Shown here one piece after another: positions 1 to 6,127 of a DNA stretch of 7,590 nucleotides. The position numbers were made by a program, and so were the translations under genes. The notes under the pieces were generated by a model. It ran no database searches and was not told where the DNA came from. It worked only from the letters and a program-made list of their open reading frames with translations. Origin of the DNA: Candidatus Heimdallarchaeota archaeon AB_125 (GTDB lineage Archaea > Asgardarchaeota > Heimdallarchaeia > Heimdallarchaeales > Heimdallarchaeaceae); assembly GCA_001940755.1 (NCBI GenBank), contig MEHH01000130.1, positions 1 to 7,590 on the forward strand, written 5' to 3'. The first letter of the stretch is position 1. Every line of letters starts with the position of its first letter.

Positions 1-21
1 GGATAAAGAGTAATAGTGAAC

Positions 22-240
22 TTATAGTTCTTCTAAAACTTGTATTTTCTGATCTTTGAATTGTCTCATTATACGTGTTACATAACCAGCTATCTGGTTT
101 CGCATTTTTTTGGACATTGTAGTGCAGACTTCTTCAACAACATGCTTGTTGTTTTCAAATTCTGTATTAAGTTGATCATGAAAATCTCTTACAATTTGCT
201 TGGATAAACGTTTTACTTGACTTGTTCTTATATTACCCAT
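22..240 (-). CDS. rps17e: Small-subunit ribosomal protein eS17 (S17e)
   Basis: This 72-residue basic protein is recognisable as eS17, a component of the 30S subunit found in archaea and eukaryotes but not bacteria. Family hallmarks are the N-terminal GNIRTSQVKRL (residues 2-12), where eS17 proteins typically have a G-x-V/I-R-T-x-x-V-K-R pattern, the central NNKHVVEEV segment, and the MRNQIAGYVTRI core (residues 46-57), matching the family's LRNKIAGYVT motif. Length fits archaeal eS17 (roughly 60-75 residues). The ATG at 240 places the conserved MGN at the exact N-terminus, so the start is secure. It lies 72 bp downstream of the KaiC-like gene on the same strand; that gap holds TATA-like sequence, so it may have its own promoter. 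There is no strong Shine-Dalgarno, only a weak GTGAT a few bases before the ATG. Identification is confident. Confidence 0.95.
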   Translation of the reverse strand: MGNIRTSQVKRLSKQIVRDFHDQLNTEFENNKHVVEEVCTTMSKKMRNQIAGYVTRIMRQFKDQKIQVLEEL

Positions 241-268
241 TTAATCACTATCTGGTGCATCTAACAAC

Positions 269-291
269 TTATTTTAAATCTTACTATAAAA
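269..291 (-). promoter_or_regulatory. Candidate TATA region for eS17
   Basis: On the minus strand the gap upstream of eS17 contains two AT-rich TATA-like elements: ATTTAAAATA (270-279) and TTTTATAG (about 284-291). With the usual archaeal TATA-to-start spacing of about 25 bp they would give transcript starts near 249 or 262, leaving leaders of about 9 or 22 nt. Which one is used, if either, cannot be told from sequence. Confidence 0.3.
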
Positions 292-312
292 GGCAAGTTT
301 AGAGCAACTAAA

Positions 313-1032
313 TCAGAAATAAAATTGCTCACTTGAAAAAACTTCTATCCCATTTGGTGTAATTGCAAATGGTCTTTCAGACATCTCATGCTTTAACCCA
401 CGCATTTTTCGAATATTCATACTTCTTATTGCAACATTATTCCTATATTCGTAATTGAGGACTATAACACCTTGACTCATGAACTCCTCTACACCAAATC
501 TACTAACTACACCAGCTCTCATTTCGCTAGTTAAAATTGTTGTACATTCTAATGATGACATTACTGCACTTAATTTCAAAATTTGTCTTCTAATTTGCTG
601 TTCAGATGACATAGCAAGAGCTAGAGCAGTAATACTATCTATTACAACTCTTTCAGCTGAGGTTTTGTCGATTACTTCCACCAATTGTGTAATGAGCTCA
701 TCGACATCAACTGGAGTCTGGTATTTTTCGTCAGAGCCAACTCCTGCTCTAGGGCTGAAACCATCAAAAATCACTAATAGATTATCTTTTTCAATGTCAT
801 TAAGGTTCCACCCAAAATTCAATGTTTCTTCACGTACATGCTCGGGATGTTCATCAAAAGACACAAAAATTCCACTTTCTCCACCTGATACGATTCCATG
901 ATAAAGGAATTGCATTCCAAAAGTGGATTTTCCAGCACCAGCAGGGCCAGCAACAAGAATTGTTCTACCTTTAGGTAACCCTCCTCCAAGGATTCCATCT
1001 AATCCAATAATCCCGGTTTCTACAAGTTCCAT
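313..1032 (-). CDS. KaiC-like RecA-superfamily ATPase (single domain)
   Basis: From the ATG at 1032 this is a 239-residue protein with a single KaiC/RadA-type ATPase domain and no second domain. It opens with the family's T-G-I-x-G-L-D-x-I-L-G-G-G pattern (residues 6-18). It has a Walker A motif GPAGAGKST (29-37, Lys35), a paired-carboxylate F-D-E at about 59-61 where KaiC keeps its catalytic acids, a Walker B strand ending VVID (129-132), a TSEMR segment (168-172) and the C-terminal K-M-R-G (209-212) followed by the ITPNGIEVF ending typical of archaeal KaiC-like proteins. All residues needed for ATP hydrolysis seem present. The cyanobacterial KaiC phosphorylation Ser/Thr pair is not evident, so a clock role is not implied. 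An upstream in-frame TTG (1083) would add 17 hydrophobic residues. The ATG is preferred because conserved sequence starts there and a TATA element sits about 25 bp upstream. Such orphan KaiC-like ATPases are common in archaea and mostly of unknown role. Confidence 0.88.
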   Translation of the reverse strand: MELVETGIIGLDGILGGGLPKGRTILVAGPAGAGKSTFGMQFLYHGIVSGGESGIFVSFDEHPEHVREETLNFGWNLNDIEKDNLLVIFDGFSPRAGVGSDEKYQTPVDVDELITQLVEVIDKTSAERVVIDSITALALAMSSEQQIRRQILKLSAVMSSLECTTILTSEMRAGVVSRFGVEEFMSQGVIVLNYEYRNNVAIRSMNIRKMRGLKHEMSERPFAITPNGIEVFSSEQFYF

Positions 1033-1050
1033 ATGTTCAGTTGACGATAG

Positions 1051-1060
1051 TAATAAAAAG
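1051..1060 (-). promoter_or_regulatory. TATA-like element for the KaiC-like gene
   Basis: CTTTTTATTA on the minus strand lies inside the 52-bp gap between the PIN gene stop (1085) and the KaiC ATG (1032). Its centre is about 24-25 bp from that ATG, and the upstream flank is purine-bearing (GAAA), as in a BRE. The spacing predicts transcription starting at or next to the ATG, that is, a leaderless mRNA, which fits the lack of a Shine-Dalgarno. This is inferred from spacing and composition only. Confidence 0.45.
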
Positions 1061-1084
1061 AATTTCGGAAGTATTAGTGTCAAA

Positions 1085-2890
1085 TTATTTATCAGCGATA
1101 GTTGTTAACTCCCATCCTCCAGGAGATCTACAAAGGATAGTTGGTTGAGAAACATGATCAATGTGTAGTATTAACTCTACTTCATGCTGTTTTCGAAAGT
1201 GCGAAGATGCAGGAACAACCTTAAACCTTCCATCAATGAGATGGATTGTATTTCCAAGAGAAGAATTTTGAATTAGATCCTGATTTTCATCTATAATACC
1301 AATTCTGGCCATCATCCCCCAGTTCATAACTCTGATAAGAGGTTTGATTTTATTTTTCTCTTTCATATAAGTGACACCTACACAATAAAGCGGTGATTTC
1401 AAATCAACTGCTAATGAAGATAATGCTTGATATGAGGAAGAAACAAAATTCTCCAATTCTTTTGGTTTATTTGTAACTTGTAGATTAACTTGATAACTTG
1501 ATTTAATCTCTGGGAATTTCTTAATTAGAAGTTCATAAAGATGCTGAATAGTTGATTTAGCAGCCTGAAATCCAGAGAAATAAAGCCATCCTAAATATTC
1601 TAGACTAGCAATACATAAACCTCTATTCTTAGAATTCAAGGAAAGATAGAAAGTTTGTTCAAACATCATAGAAGCTTTCTCTAAATCCTCTAATTGCATA
1701 AATTTGAATCCTAATTGATTTATGAATTCGATGTTATCATAATCATAGTCTTTAGCTGCTTCTACTGCCTTTTCACTTCCTAGAATAACTGTTAGAAGAA
1801 TTAATGCTTTTAGAACATTAACAACGTCAGCTCTCTGGAACTGATTGCATTCATCCTCAAATGCGGGGGTGAAGTATGAATTCAATCTTTGAAATTGACC
1901 AGATAATAGCAGAATAATCATTCGTAAAAAATGGGTATCAATGCCATATTGTTCATTAGCTTCTGAGTTTTGAAGCAAAATCATAAGTAATTTATCCATG
2001 TAAACTCTAGCTAGCTCTACTTTCTTATTCTCTATTAAGGCGATGCAAGAAAGATAATGTAGTCGTCCTAATAGAAGCAAGGCTTCATTGTAAATTATGT
2101 GATCTTCTATAGTATCAACAGCAAGTTTCCAATCTATTAGATAATCAGTGATTTCTCTAATTCTTGCCAGTAACTCACTCTCCAATTCCATATATCTTCC
2201 AGAGTTGAAATCATCTTCAAGTCTTTGTAAGTCACTTTGAATTTCACCAATGAGTTCTTTTAATTCAAGAGATTCGATTGAAAAACCATCAGTTTCAGAT
2301 AAGTCACTTTGTGCTAATTGAGTAATCTTTTCTTCGTATTCAGTTCTAATAACAGAGATAGCTGAATCGATAATCTTCCTGATTCTTTTTACAGGATCAT
2401 ATCTGTTTGTACTTTCGATTGAGTATCGTATTTCTGCAGTCATTAGTTTATTTTCTAATTCCTTCAGGAACGATGTTAAAGAAGAATCCTTGTTTTCTTC
2501 AAGAACCAAACTAATGAAAGCACTATTTGTAAGAGTAGGAATCCCAATCAACTCAGCTGTTTCAAGTAGTTTTAAATCACTAGATACAATTGTAGCACCT
2601 AACTTGTCAGCAAGAAAAATTACTGATAAATCTGGTTTTTGAGGGAGACTGGTAGTGTGTGTGTGCACTTTTTGTAGAAATTTATTAAACTCGCTTTGAT
2701 TCACTTCAGCAGTTTTAACATGAGGAGTAATTTCTCTCTGAAGGAAGAATCTCATTTCATTTTTTATGTAAAAAGGCATGTGAATCTTAAAATTAAGGGG
2801 TTTGATAGCTTTAGCAAATTTAGAGAAGGTAGTTGGTAAAGTCTGAAATCCACTAATGTAGAAATTTGTATCAATAACGAAATCTGGCAT
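1085..2890 (-). CDS. PIN-domain protein with long helical (TPR-like) middle and beta-rich C-terminus
   Basis: Numbered from the ATG at 2890 (601 residues). Residues 1-130 form a PIN nuclease domain: FVIDTN gives Asp7, then Glu45, Asp87 in a P-D-L-S context, and Asp105 in IVSSD, the full acidic quartet that binds Mg/Mn for RNA cleavage. Residues 140-260 are highly charged and heptad-like, probably helical or coiled coil. About 263-460 are paired helices resembling TPR repeats, for example around 265-305 and 388-425. The last 105 residues look like alternating beta strands ending in a GGW turn and match no family I recognise. Typical stand-alone PIN proteins are 130-160 residues, so most of this protein is additional. 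The KaiC-like gene follows on the same strand, but each gene has its own promoter-like element. No antitoxin-like small gene is adjacent, which argues against a simple VapBC toxin. A TTG at 2893 would add one Met; ATG is preferred. Function is unknown; a regulated or scaffolded ribonuclease is the best inference. Confidence 0.75.
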   Translation of the reverse strand: MPDFVIDTNFYISGFQTLPTTFSKFAKAIKPLNFKIHMPFYIKNEMRFFLQREITPHVKTAEVNQSEFNKFLQKVHTHTTSLPQKPDLSVIFLADKLGATIVSSDLKLLETAELIGIPTLTNSAFISLVLEENKDSSLTSFLKELENKLMTAEIRYSIESTNRYDPVKRIRKIIDSAISVIRTEYEEKITQLAQSDLSETDGFSIESLELKELIGEIQSDLQRLEDDFNSGRYMELESELLARIREITDYLIDWKLAVDTIEDHIIYNEALLLLGRLHYLSCIALIENKKVELARVYMDKLLMILLQNSEANEQYGIDTHFLRMIILLLSGQFQRLNSYFTPAFEDECNQFQRADVVNVLKALILLTVILGSEKAVEAAKDYDYDNIEFINQLGFKFMQLEDLEKASMMFEQTFYLSLNSKNRGLCIASLEYLGWLYFSGFQAAKSTIQHLYELLIKKFPEIKSSYQVNLQVTNKPKELENFVSSSYQALSSLAVDLKSPLYCVGVTYMKEKNKIKPLIRVMNWGMMARIGIIDENQDLIQNSSLGNTIHLIDGRFKVVPASSHFRKQHEVELILHIDHVSQPTILCRSPGGWELTTIADK

Positions 2891-2909
2891 CAATGCTAAT
2901 AAGTAGAAG

Positions 2910-2920
2910 TTATATTTTTA
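2910..2920 (-). promoter_or_regulatory. TATA box of the PIN-domain gene
   Basis: TAAAAATATAA on the minus strand, preceded by the purine-rich CAAAG suitable as a BRE, lies in the short gap after the epimerase stop. Its centre is 25 bp from the ATG at 2890, the spacing expected between an archaeal TATA box and its transcription start. A leaderless transcript beginning at the ATG is predicted, consistent with the absence of a Shine-Dalgarno. Confidence 0.55.
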
Positions 2921-2943
2921 CTTTGTGTAAGAGAAGAAACTTA

Positions 2944-3861
2944 TCACGATTGAGAGTATAATTCCTCTAATCCTTCTCTCAAAGTTATACTTGGATTGAA
3001 ATCTAGTTCCCTCTTTATTCTCTCAATTGAAGCATAACTATGTTTGATGTCACCGAGCCTTGCTTCTGTATATTGGGGGAGTAAATCTTTGCCACTGATT
3101 TCTATAATTAAACTAGCTAGATCCTTTATTGTTATAGAGGTACCAGAAGCTATGTTGAATACGTTATTTTCTGTGTCTTCAGCTTCAAGAACAAGCTTGA
3201 TTGCTTTGGCAGCATCTTTGGCATGCACGAAATCTCTAGATTGATCACCTTTGCCTTGAATTATAGGTGATTCTCCGTTTCTCACTTGTTTAATAAATTT
3301 GAAAATTACTCCAGAATATGGATCATTTTCATCTTGAATTGGACTGTATAAATTAAAGGGGATTACAACAGCAGTATTGAGGTTGTATAATTCCGAAAAC
3401 AGCTTTACATAGTTCTCAGCTACAGACTTACTTAAACCATAAGGAGAGAGAGGATTCTTTGGGTGATTTTCCGTAATAGGAAGGAATTCTGGGTGACCAA
3501 ACGTGGCTGATGAGCTAATATGTACAAATTTATGGATATTGTGTCGTAAAGCATATTCTAATGCGTTTAAAGTGCCTAAAATATTGATTTCTGCATCAAC
3601 GAGTGGGGATTGTGTAGATTTTTCGATACTTATCTGTGCAGCAAGATGAATTACCATATCAGTTCTGGGTAAATCAGAGAAAATATCACTATTTTTTATA
3701 TCACCTTCTATGAAAATTACGTCCTCAGGAGGTTCAAACTTTGATGATGATTTGTTATCTAAGATATAAAGATCATAATCGTTTCTTAATTCCTTATAGA
3801 GATAATATCCGATTTGTCCTAATCCACCTGTAATAAGAACTGCTTTTCTCTTTGATTGCAT
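2944..3861 (-). CDS. NAD-dependent epimerase/dehydratase (UDP-glucose 4-epimerase-like extended SDR)
   Basis: From the ATG at 3861 the protein has 305 residues, a normal length for the extended short-chain dehydrogenase family. It has the N-terminal nucleotide-binding glycine motif GGLGQIG (12-18), an acidic Asp35 at the end of the second strand (NAD preference), HLAAQ (72-76), a catalytic triad with the SSS segment (116-118) and Y-x-x-x-K (Tyr141, Lys145), and the substrate-side RDFVH motif (about 209-213). The D-I-K-H-S-Y-A-S-I-E-R segment near the C-terminus is typical of GalE-like sugar-nucleotide epimerases. The usual R-x-F-N-x-Y-G-P motif reads P-F-N-L-Y-S-P, a modest deviation. It probably interconverts a UDP-hexose or UDP-HexNAc in the cytoplasm for glycan or glycolipid synthesis; exact substrate cannot be read. 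It is divergent from the inositol-phosphate synthase gene. An ATG at 3870 would add three residues, but it lies only about 17 bp from the TATA element, so 3861 is preferred. Confidence 0.85.
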   Translation of the reverse strand: MQSKRKAVLITGGLGQIGYYLYKELRNDYDLYILDNKSSSKFEPPEDVIFIEGDIKNSDIFSDLPRTDMVIHLAAQISIEKSTQSPLVDAEINILGTLNALEYALRHNIHKFVHISSSATFGHPEFLPITENHPKNPLSPYGLSKSVAENYVKLFSELYNLNTAVVIPFNLYSPIQDENDPYSGVIFKFIKQVRNGESPIIQGKGDQSRDFVHAKDAAKAIKLVLEAEDTENNVFNIASGTSITIKDLASLIIEISGKDLLPQYTEARLGDIKHSYASIERIKRELDFNPSITLREGLEELYSQS

Positions 3862-3881
3862 GAGGAACATATAGAGTAAAA

Positions 3882-3891
3882 CTTTTTAAAA
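3882..3891. promoter_or_regulatory. Near-palindromic TATA element between the divergent epimerase and MIPS genes
   Basis: CTTTTTAAAA (followed by G) reads almost the same on both strands. On the minus strand its centre is about 26 bp from the epimerase ATG at 3861, predicting a leaderless mRNA. On the plus strand it is preceded by the purine-rich GAGTAAAA (BRE-like) and predicts a start near 3912, giving the MIPS gene a leader of about 40 nt that contains its Shine-Dalgarno. A more AT-rich alternative at 3918-3928 would place a plus-strand start on the Shine-Dalgarno, so it is less likely for MIPS, but it could serve the epimerase in the other direction with a leader. Confidence 0.45.
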
Positions 3892-3902
3892 GCATAACGT
3901 TC

Positions 3903-3914
3903 CTTTGCTCAAAG
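3903..3914. repeat. Short inverted repeat in the divergent promoter region
   Basis: CTTTG-CT-CAAAG is a perfect 5-bp inverted repeat with a 2-bp spacer. It lies between the TATA element and the MIPS ribosome binding site, close to the predicted MIPS transcription start. The position would suit a repressor operator for the MIPS pair, but the repeat is short enough to arise by chance. Confidence 0.25.
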
Positions 3915-3943
3915 TTCAATTTAATTTTCTTTAACAAGAAAAA

Positions 3944-3949
3944 AGGTGA
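3944..3949 (+). promoter_or_regulatory. Shine-Dalgarno of the first MIPS gene
   Basis: AGGTGA, complementary to the archaeal 16S rRNA 3' end, ends 4 nt before the ATG at 3954. It fixes this start and shows that the gene is translated from a leadered mRNA, unlike the probable leaderless neighbours on the other strand. Confidence 0.75.
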
Positions 3950-3953
3950 ACAT

Positions 3954-5036
3954 ATGTCAAAAAAAGTTAAAGTCGCAATTGCTGGTCTTGGTAACTGTGC
4001 ATCTGCTTTGGTACAAGGTTTAGAATATTATCAAAATGCTGATGAAAACGATTTTGTTCCAGGTGTTATGCATGTAAGATTCGGTGATTATCATATTTCA
4101 GATGTTGAAGTAGTAGCCGCTTTTGAAGTTAATACAAAGAAGATCGGGAAGGATATTTCTGAAGCTATTTGGCAAAGTCCCAATGTATGTAACAAATTTT
4201 CAGATGTTCCTCACAAAGGTATTACTGTTTTACCAGGTCCCATTAATGATGGTGTTGCTTCTCACATGATGGAGACATTTCACTGTTATGATACTTCGAA
4301 AGTTCAACCAGCAAATATCACGGATGTATTAAAAGAATCAAATGCTGATGTTTTAATAAATTTCCTTCCTGTTGGAAGCGAAGAAGCTTCTAAAGTATAT
4401 GCACAAGCTGCATTGGATGCTAATGTTGGTTTTGCTAATGGTATTCCTGCATTTATAGCTTCAAAACCTGAATGGGCACAAAAATTCAAGGAAAAAAATG
4501 TACCTGTTGCTGGAGACGATATTAAATCTCAATTAGGTGCAACTATTTTACATCGTGTTCTTGTTTCTCTTGCTCATGATAGAGGAATAAAATTAGATGA
4601 AACCTTCCAATTGAATATTGGTGGAAATACTGATTTTGAAAACATGAAAAAGGAACACAGATTGACAACTAAAAGGATTTCAAAAACAGAAGCTGTTACA
4701 AGTATGCTTCCATATGAAGTACCTACAAGAATCGGTCCTTCAGATTATGTTCCATTTTTAGATGATGAAAAGATTTGCTATCTTTGGTTGAAGGGTAAGA
4801 ACTTTGGAGAGCAACCAATAACTGCTCAATTAAAATTAAGTGTGCAGGACTCTCCAAACAGTGCTGGAGTAATGATAGATGTTGTAAGAGCATTGAAAAT
4901 TGCAATGGATAGAAAGATTGGTGGCCCCCTTATTGGAGTCTCAAGTTACTTCTTTAAACATCCTCCAGAGCAGATCAGAGATTCTATTGCTAAGGAACTC
5001 GTTGAGAAATTCATAAGAGGAGAAATAACAAATTGA
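3954..5036 (+). CDS. ino1: myo-Inositol-1-phosphate synthase (canonical copy)
   Basis: This 360-residue enzyme belongs to the archaeal/actinobacterial MIPS type (EC 5.5.1.4), which converts glucose-6-phosphate to 1L-myo-inositol-1-phosphate with bound NAD. Visible family motifs are the NAD-binding G-L-G-N-C-A-S (11-17), the YY...GVMHVRFGDY block (25-46), GDDIKSQLGAT (187-197, Lys191), NIGGNTDF (221-228), the T-K-R-I-S-K-T segment with Lys240 and Lys244, GPSDYV (261-266) followed by DDEK (Lys273), QDSPNSAG (298-305) and SSYFFK (Lys335). Lys240, Lys244, Lys273 and Lys335 align by motif with the four catalytic lysines described for yeast Ino1 (369, 373, 412, 489), so the enzyme should be active. 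In archaea the product feeds archaetidylinositol phospholipids and, in some species, inositol-based solutes. It begins 83-92 bp from the divergent epimerase and is followed after one base by its paralogue. The ATG is set by a good Shine-Dalgarno. Confidence 0.95.
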   Translation: MSKKVKVAIAGLGNCASALVQGLEYYQNADENDFVPGVMHVRFGDYHISDVEVVAAFEVNTKKIGKDISEAIWQSPNVCNKFSDVPHKGITVLPGPINDGVASHMMETFHCYDTSKVQPANITDVLKESNADVLINFLPVGSEEASKVYAQAALDANVGFANGIPAFIASKPEWAQKFKEKNVPVAGDDIKSQLGATILHRVLVSLAHDRGIKLDETFQLNIGGNTDFENMKKEHRLTTKRISKTEAVTSMLPYEVPTRIGPSDYVPFLDDEKICYLWLKGKNFGEQPITAQLKLSVQDSPNSAGVMIDVVRALKIAMDRKIGGPLIGVSSYFFKHPPEQIRDSIAKELVEKFIRGEITN

Positions 5037-5040
5037 GGTG
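5035..5040 (+). promoter_or_regulatory. Shine-Dalgarno of the second MIPS-like gene, overlapping the first gene's stop
   Basis: GAGGTG spans the last two bases of the TGA stop of the first gene (5034-5036). It stands 3 nt before an ATG at 5044 and 6 nt before an ATG at 5047. The GTG at 5038 is part of this site, so it is an unlikely start. The overlap implies translational coupling and fixed co-expression of the two paralogues. Confidence 0.7.
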
Positions 5041-5046
5041 TTTATG

Positions 5047-6117
5047 ATGAAAATTGATGTAATTAAAGTTGCAATAGCAGGTATAGGAAATATAGCCTCA
5101 GGGTTACTCCAAGGTATAATTTATCATAATATATACAAAGGAAAAAAGGACAAGCTCCTTTATCCGAAGATCAGTAGTTATGAAGTTAAAAACATAAAAA
5201 TTGTCGCAGCGTTTGATGTAGATTCAGAAAAAGTTGGGAAGGATTTAGCTGATGCTATATTTGCACAAATTAATAGTACTCCTCAATTTGTAAGTGTTGA
5301 AAAAACTGATGTTAATGTACTCAAAGGACCTTTAAAGGATGGACTCTCAGGTCATCTACAAGAAGTCATAACTGTTGCTGAAGGTACAGAAGCCAATGTG
5401 GTAGAAGTTTTAAAGGAATCAGGAGCAGAGATATTTATCTGTGCTCTACCCTCTGGTGCAGAAGAAGCAGTTGAAACATATGCTCAAGCAGCTCTTGATG
5501 CTGAAGTAGCATTCATAAATTGCACACCCACAAGTATAGCAAATAATCCTGTATGGGGAAGAAAATTCAAGAAAGCAAATGTCTGCTTACTTGGTGATGA
5601 CTTACAGTCTTTGTCTGGTGGAACAGTACTACATAAAGGATTTCTAGATGTTTTAAGAGAACAAGGTGTTATAATAAAAGACACTTACCAGCTAGATGTT
5701 GCTGGAGGACTTGAAACACTCAATACTCTTGATGATGATAGAAAGCAGTATAAGCGAGAAGTAAAAGAAAGAGCTATAAGAGAATCTTTTGGAAATGATA
5801 TGAATCTCGCAAGTGGAACTTCAGATTATCTAGAATTCTTAGGAAATAGACGTGTAGGTCATTTCTGGATTCGTGGTGAAGGTTTTATGGAAATGCCTGT
5901 TAAAATTGACATCAGATTAGAAACATTAGATGGTCCTAATGCTGCAGGAACTCTAGTTGATGTTATCAGAGCAACAAAAGTTGCTATTAATAGAACAGGA
6001 AGTGGTCCTATAAGTTCAATCTGTGCTTATGGATTCAAAGCACCTCCAGTTACAACCGACAGATACACGGCACATATTTGGTTTAGTGAATATATTCAGG
6101 GAATAAGATCTGAATAA
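5047..6117 (+). CDS. Divergent MIPS-family paralogue (altered active-site motifs)
   Basis: Numbered from the ATG at 5047 (356 residues; the ATG at 5044 adds one). It aligns end to end with the upstream MIPS: A-G-I-G-N-I-A-S (11-18), LPSGAEEA, ETYAQAALDA, GDDLQ (183-187), GTSDY, DGPNAAG and YGFKAPP. Two catalytic-type lysines remain (236, 240), as does Lys331, but other signature positions differ. GDDIKS becomes GDDLQS (Lys to Gln187), GGNTDF becomes GGLETL, DDEK becomes GNRR (Lys to Arg269), DSPNSAG becomes DGPNAAG, and the GVMHVRFGDY block is replaced by unrelated sequence. The frame is intact over its full length with ordinary codon use, so it is not a pseudogene. It could be a non-catalytic partner of the first copy in a mixed tetramer, an enzyme acting on another sugar phosphate, or a slow MIPS. 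It is translationally coupled to the canonical copy. Family membership is confident; activity is not. Confidence 0.85.
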   Translation: MKIDVIKVAIAGIGNIASGLLQGIIYHNIYKGKKDKLLYPKISSYEVKNIKIVAAFDVDSEKVGKDLADAIFAQINSTPQFVSVEKTDVNVLKGPLKDGLSGHLQEVITVAEGTEANVVEVLKESGAEIFICALPSGAEEAVETYAQAALDAEVAFINCTPTSIANNPVWGRKFKKANVCLLGDDLQSLSGGTVLHKGFLDVLREQGVIIKDTYQLDVAGGLETLNTLDDDRKQYKREVKERAIRESFGNDMNLASGTSDYLEFLGNRRVGHFWIRGEGFMEMPVKIDIRLETLDGPNAAGTLVDVIRATKVAINRTGSGPISSICAYGFKAPPVTTDRYTAHIWFSEYIQGIRSE

Positions 6118-6127
6118 TTCCTCATTC

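Noticed and set aside
479..901. Plus-strand open frame of 140 codons
   Set aside because: It lies wholly antisense to the KaiC-like ATPase, has no recognisable motif or ribosome binding site, and its composition is that of a shadow frame.
313..1032. Circadian clock KaiC
   Set aside because: It has only one RecA domain, no visible phosphorylation Ser/Thr pair of the second KaiC domain, and no KaiA or KaiB gene nearby.
1033..1083. TTG-initiated extension of 17 hydrophobic residues on the KaiC-like protein, which could be read as a membrane anchor
   Set aside because: Conserved KaiC sequence starts at the ATG at 1032, a TATA element lies within the extension at leaderless spacing from that ATG, and there is no ribosome binding site for the TTG.
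923..1108. Plus-strand open frame across the KaiC/PIN junction, and another at 3044-3244 inside the epimerase
   Set aside because: Antisense to genes with clear motifs; no promoter or ribosome binding site evident.
2640..2670. Short GT-rich run (gtgtgtgtg) as a microsatellite or regulatory repeat
   Set aside because: It is only a few dinucleotides long and encodes an ordinary T-H-T-H segment within the PIN domain.
1085..2890. PIN protein as the toxin of a VapBC toxin-antitoxin module
   Set aside because: VapC toxins are about 130-150 residues with a small antitoxin gene just upstream. Here the protein is about 600 residues and its upstream neighbour is a sugar-nucleotide epimerase.
4304..4489. 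Minus-strand open frame within the first MIPS gene, and similar ones at 4723-4905 and 5484-5684
   Set aside because: All are opposite strongly conserved coding sequence and show no family signal.
5047..6117. Second MIPS gene as a decaying pseudogene
   Set aside because: The frame is uninterrupted over the full family length, has a good ribosome binding site, and changes cluster at signature positions while structural motifs stay intact.
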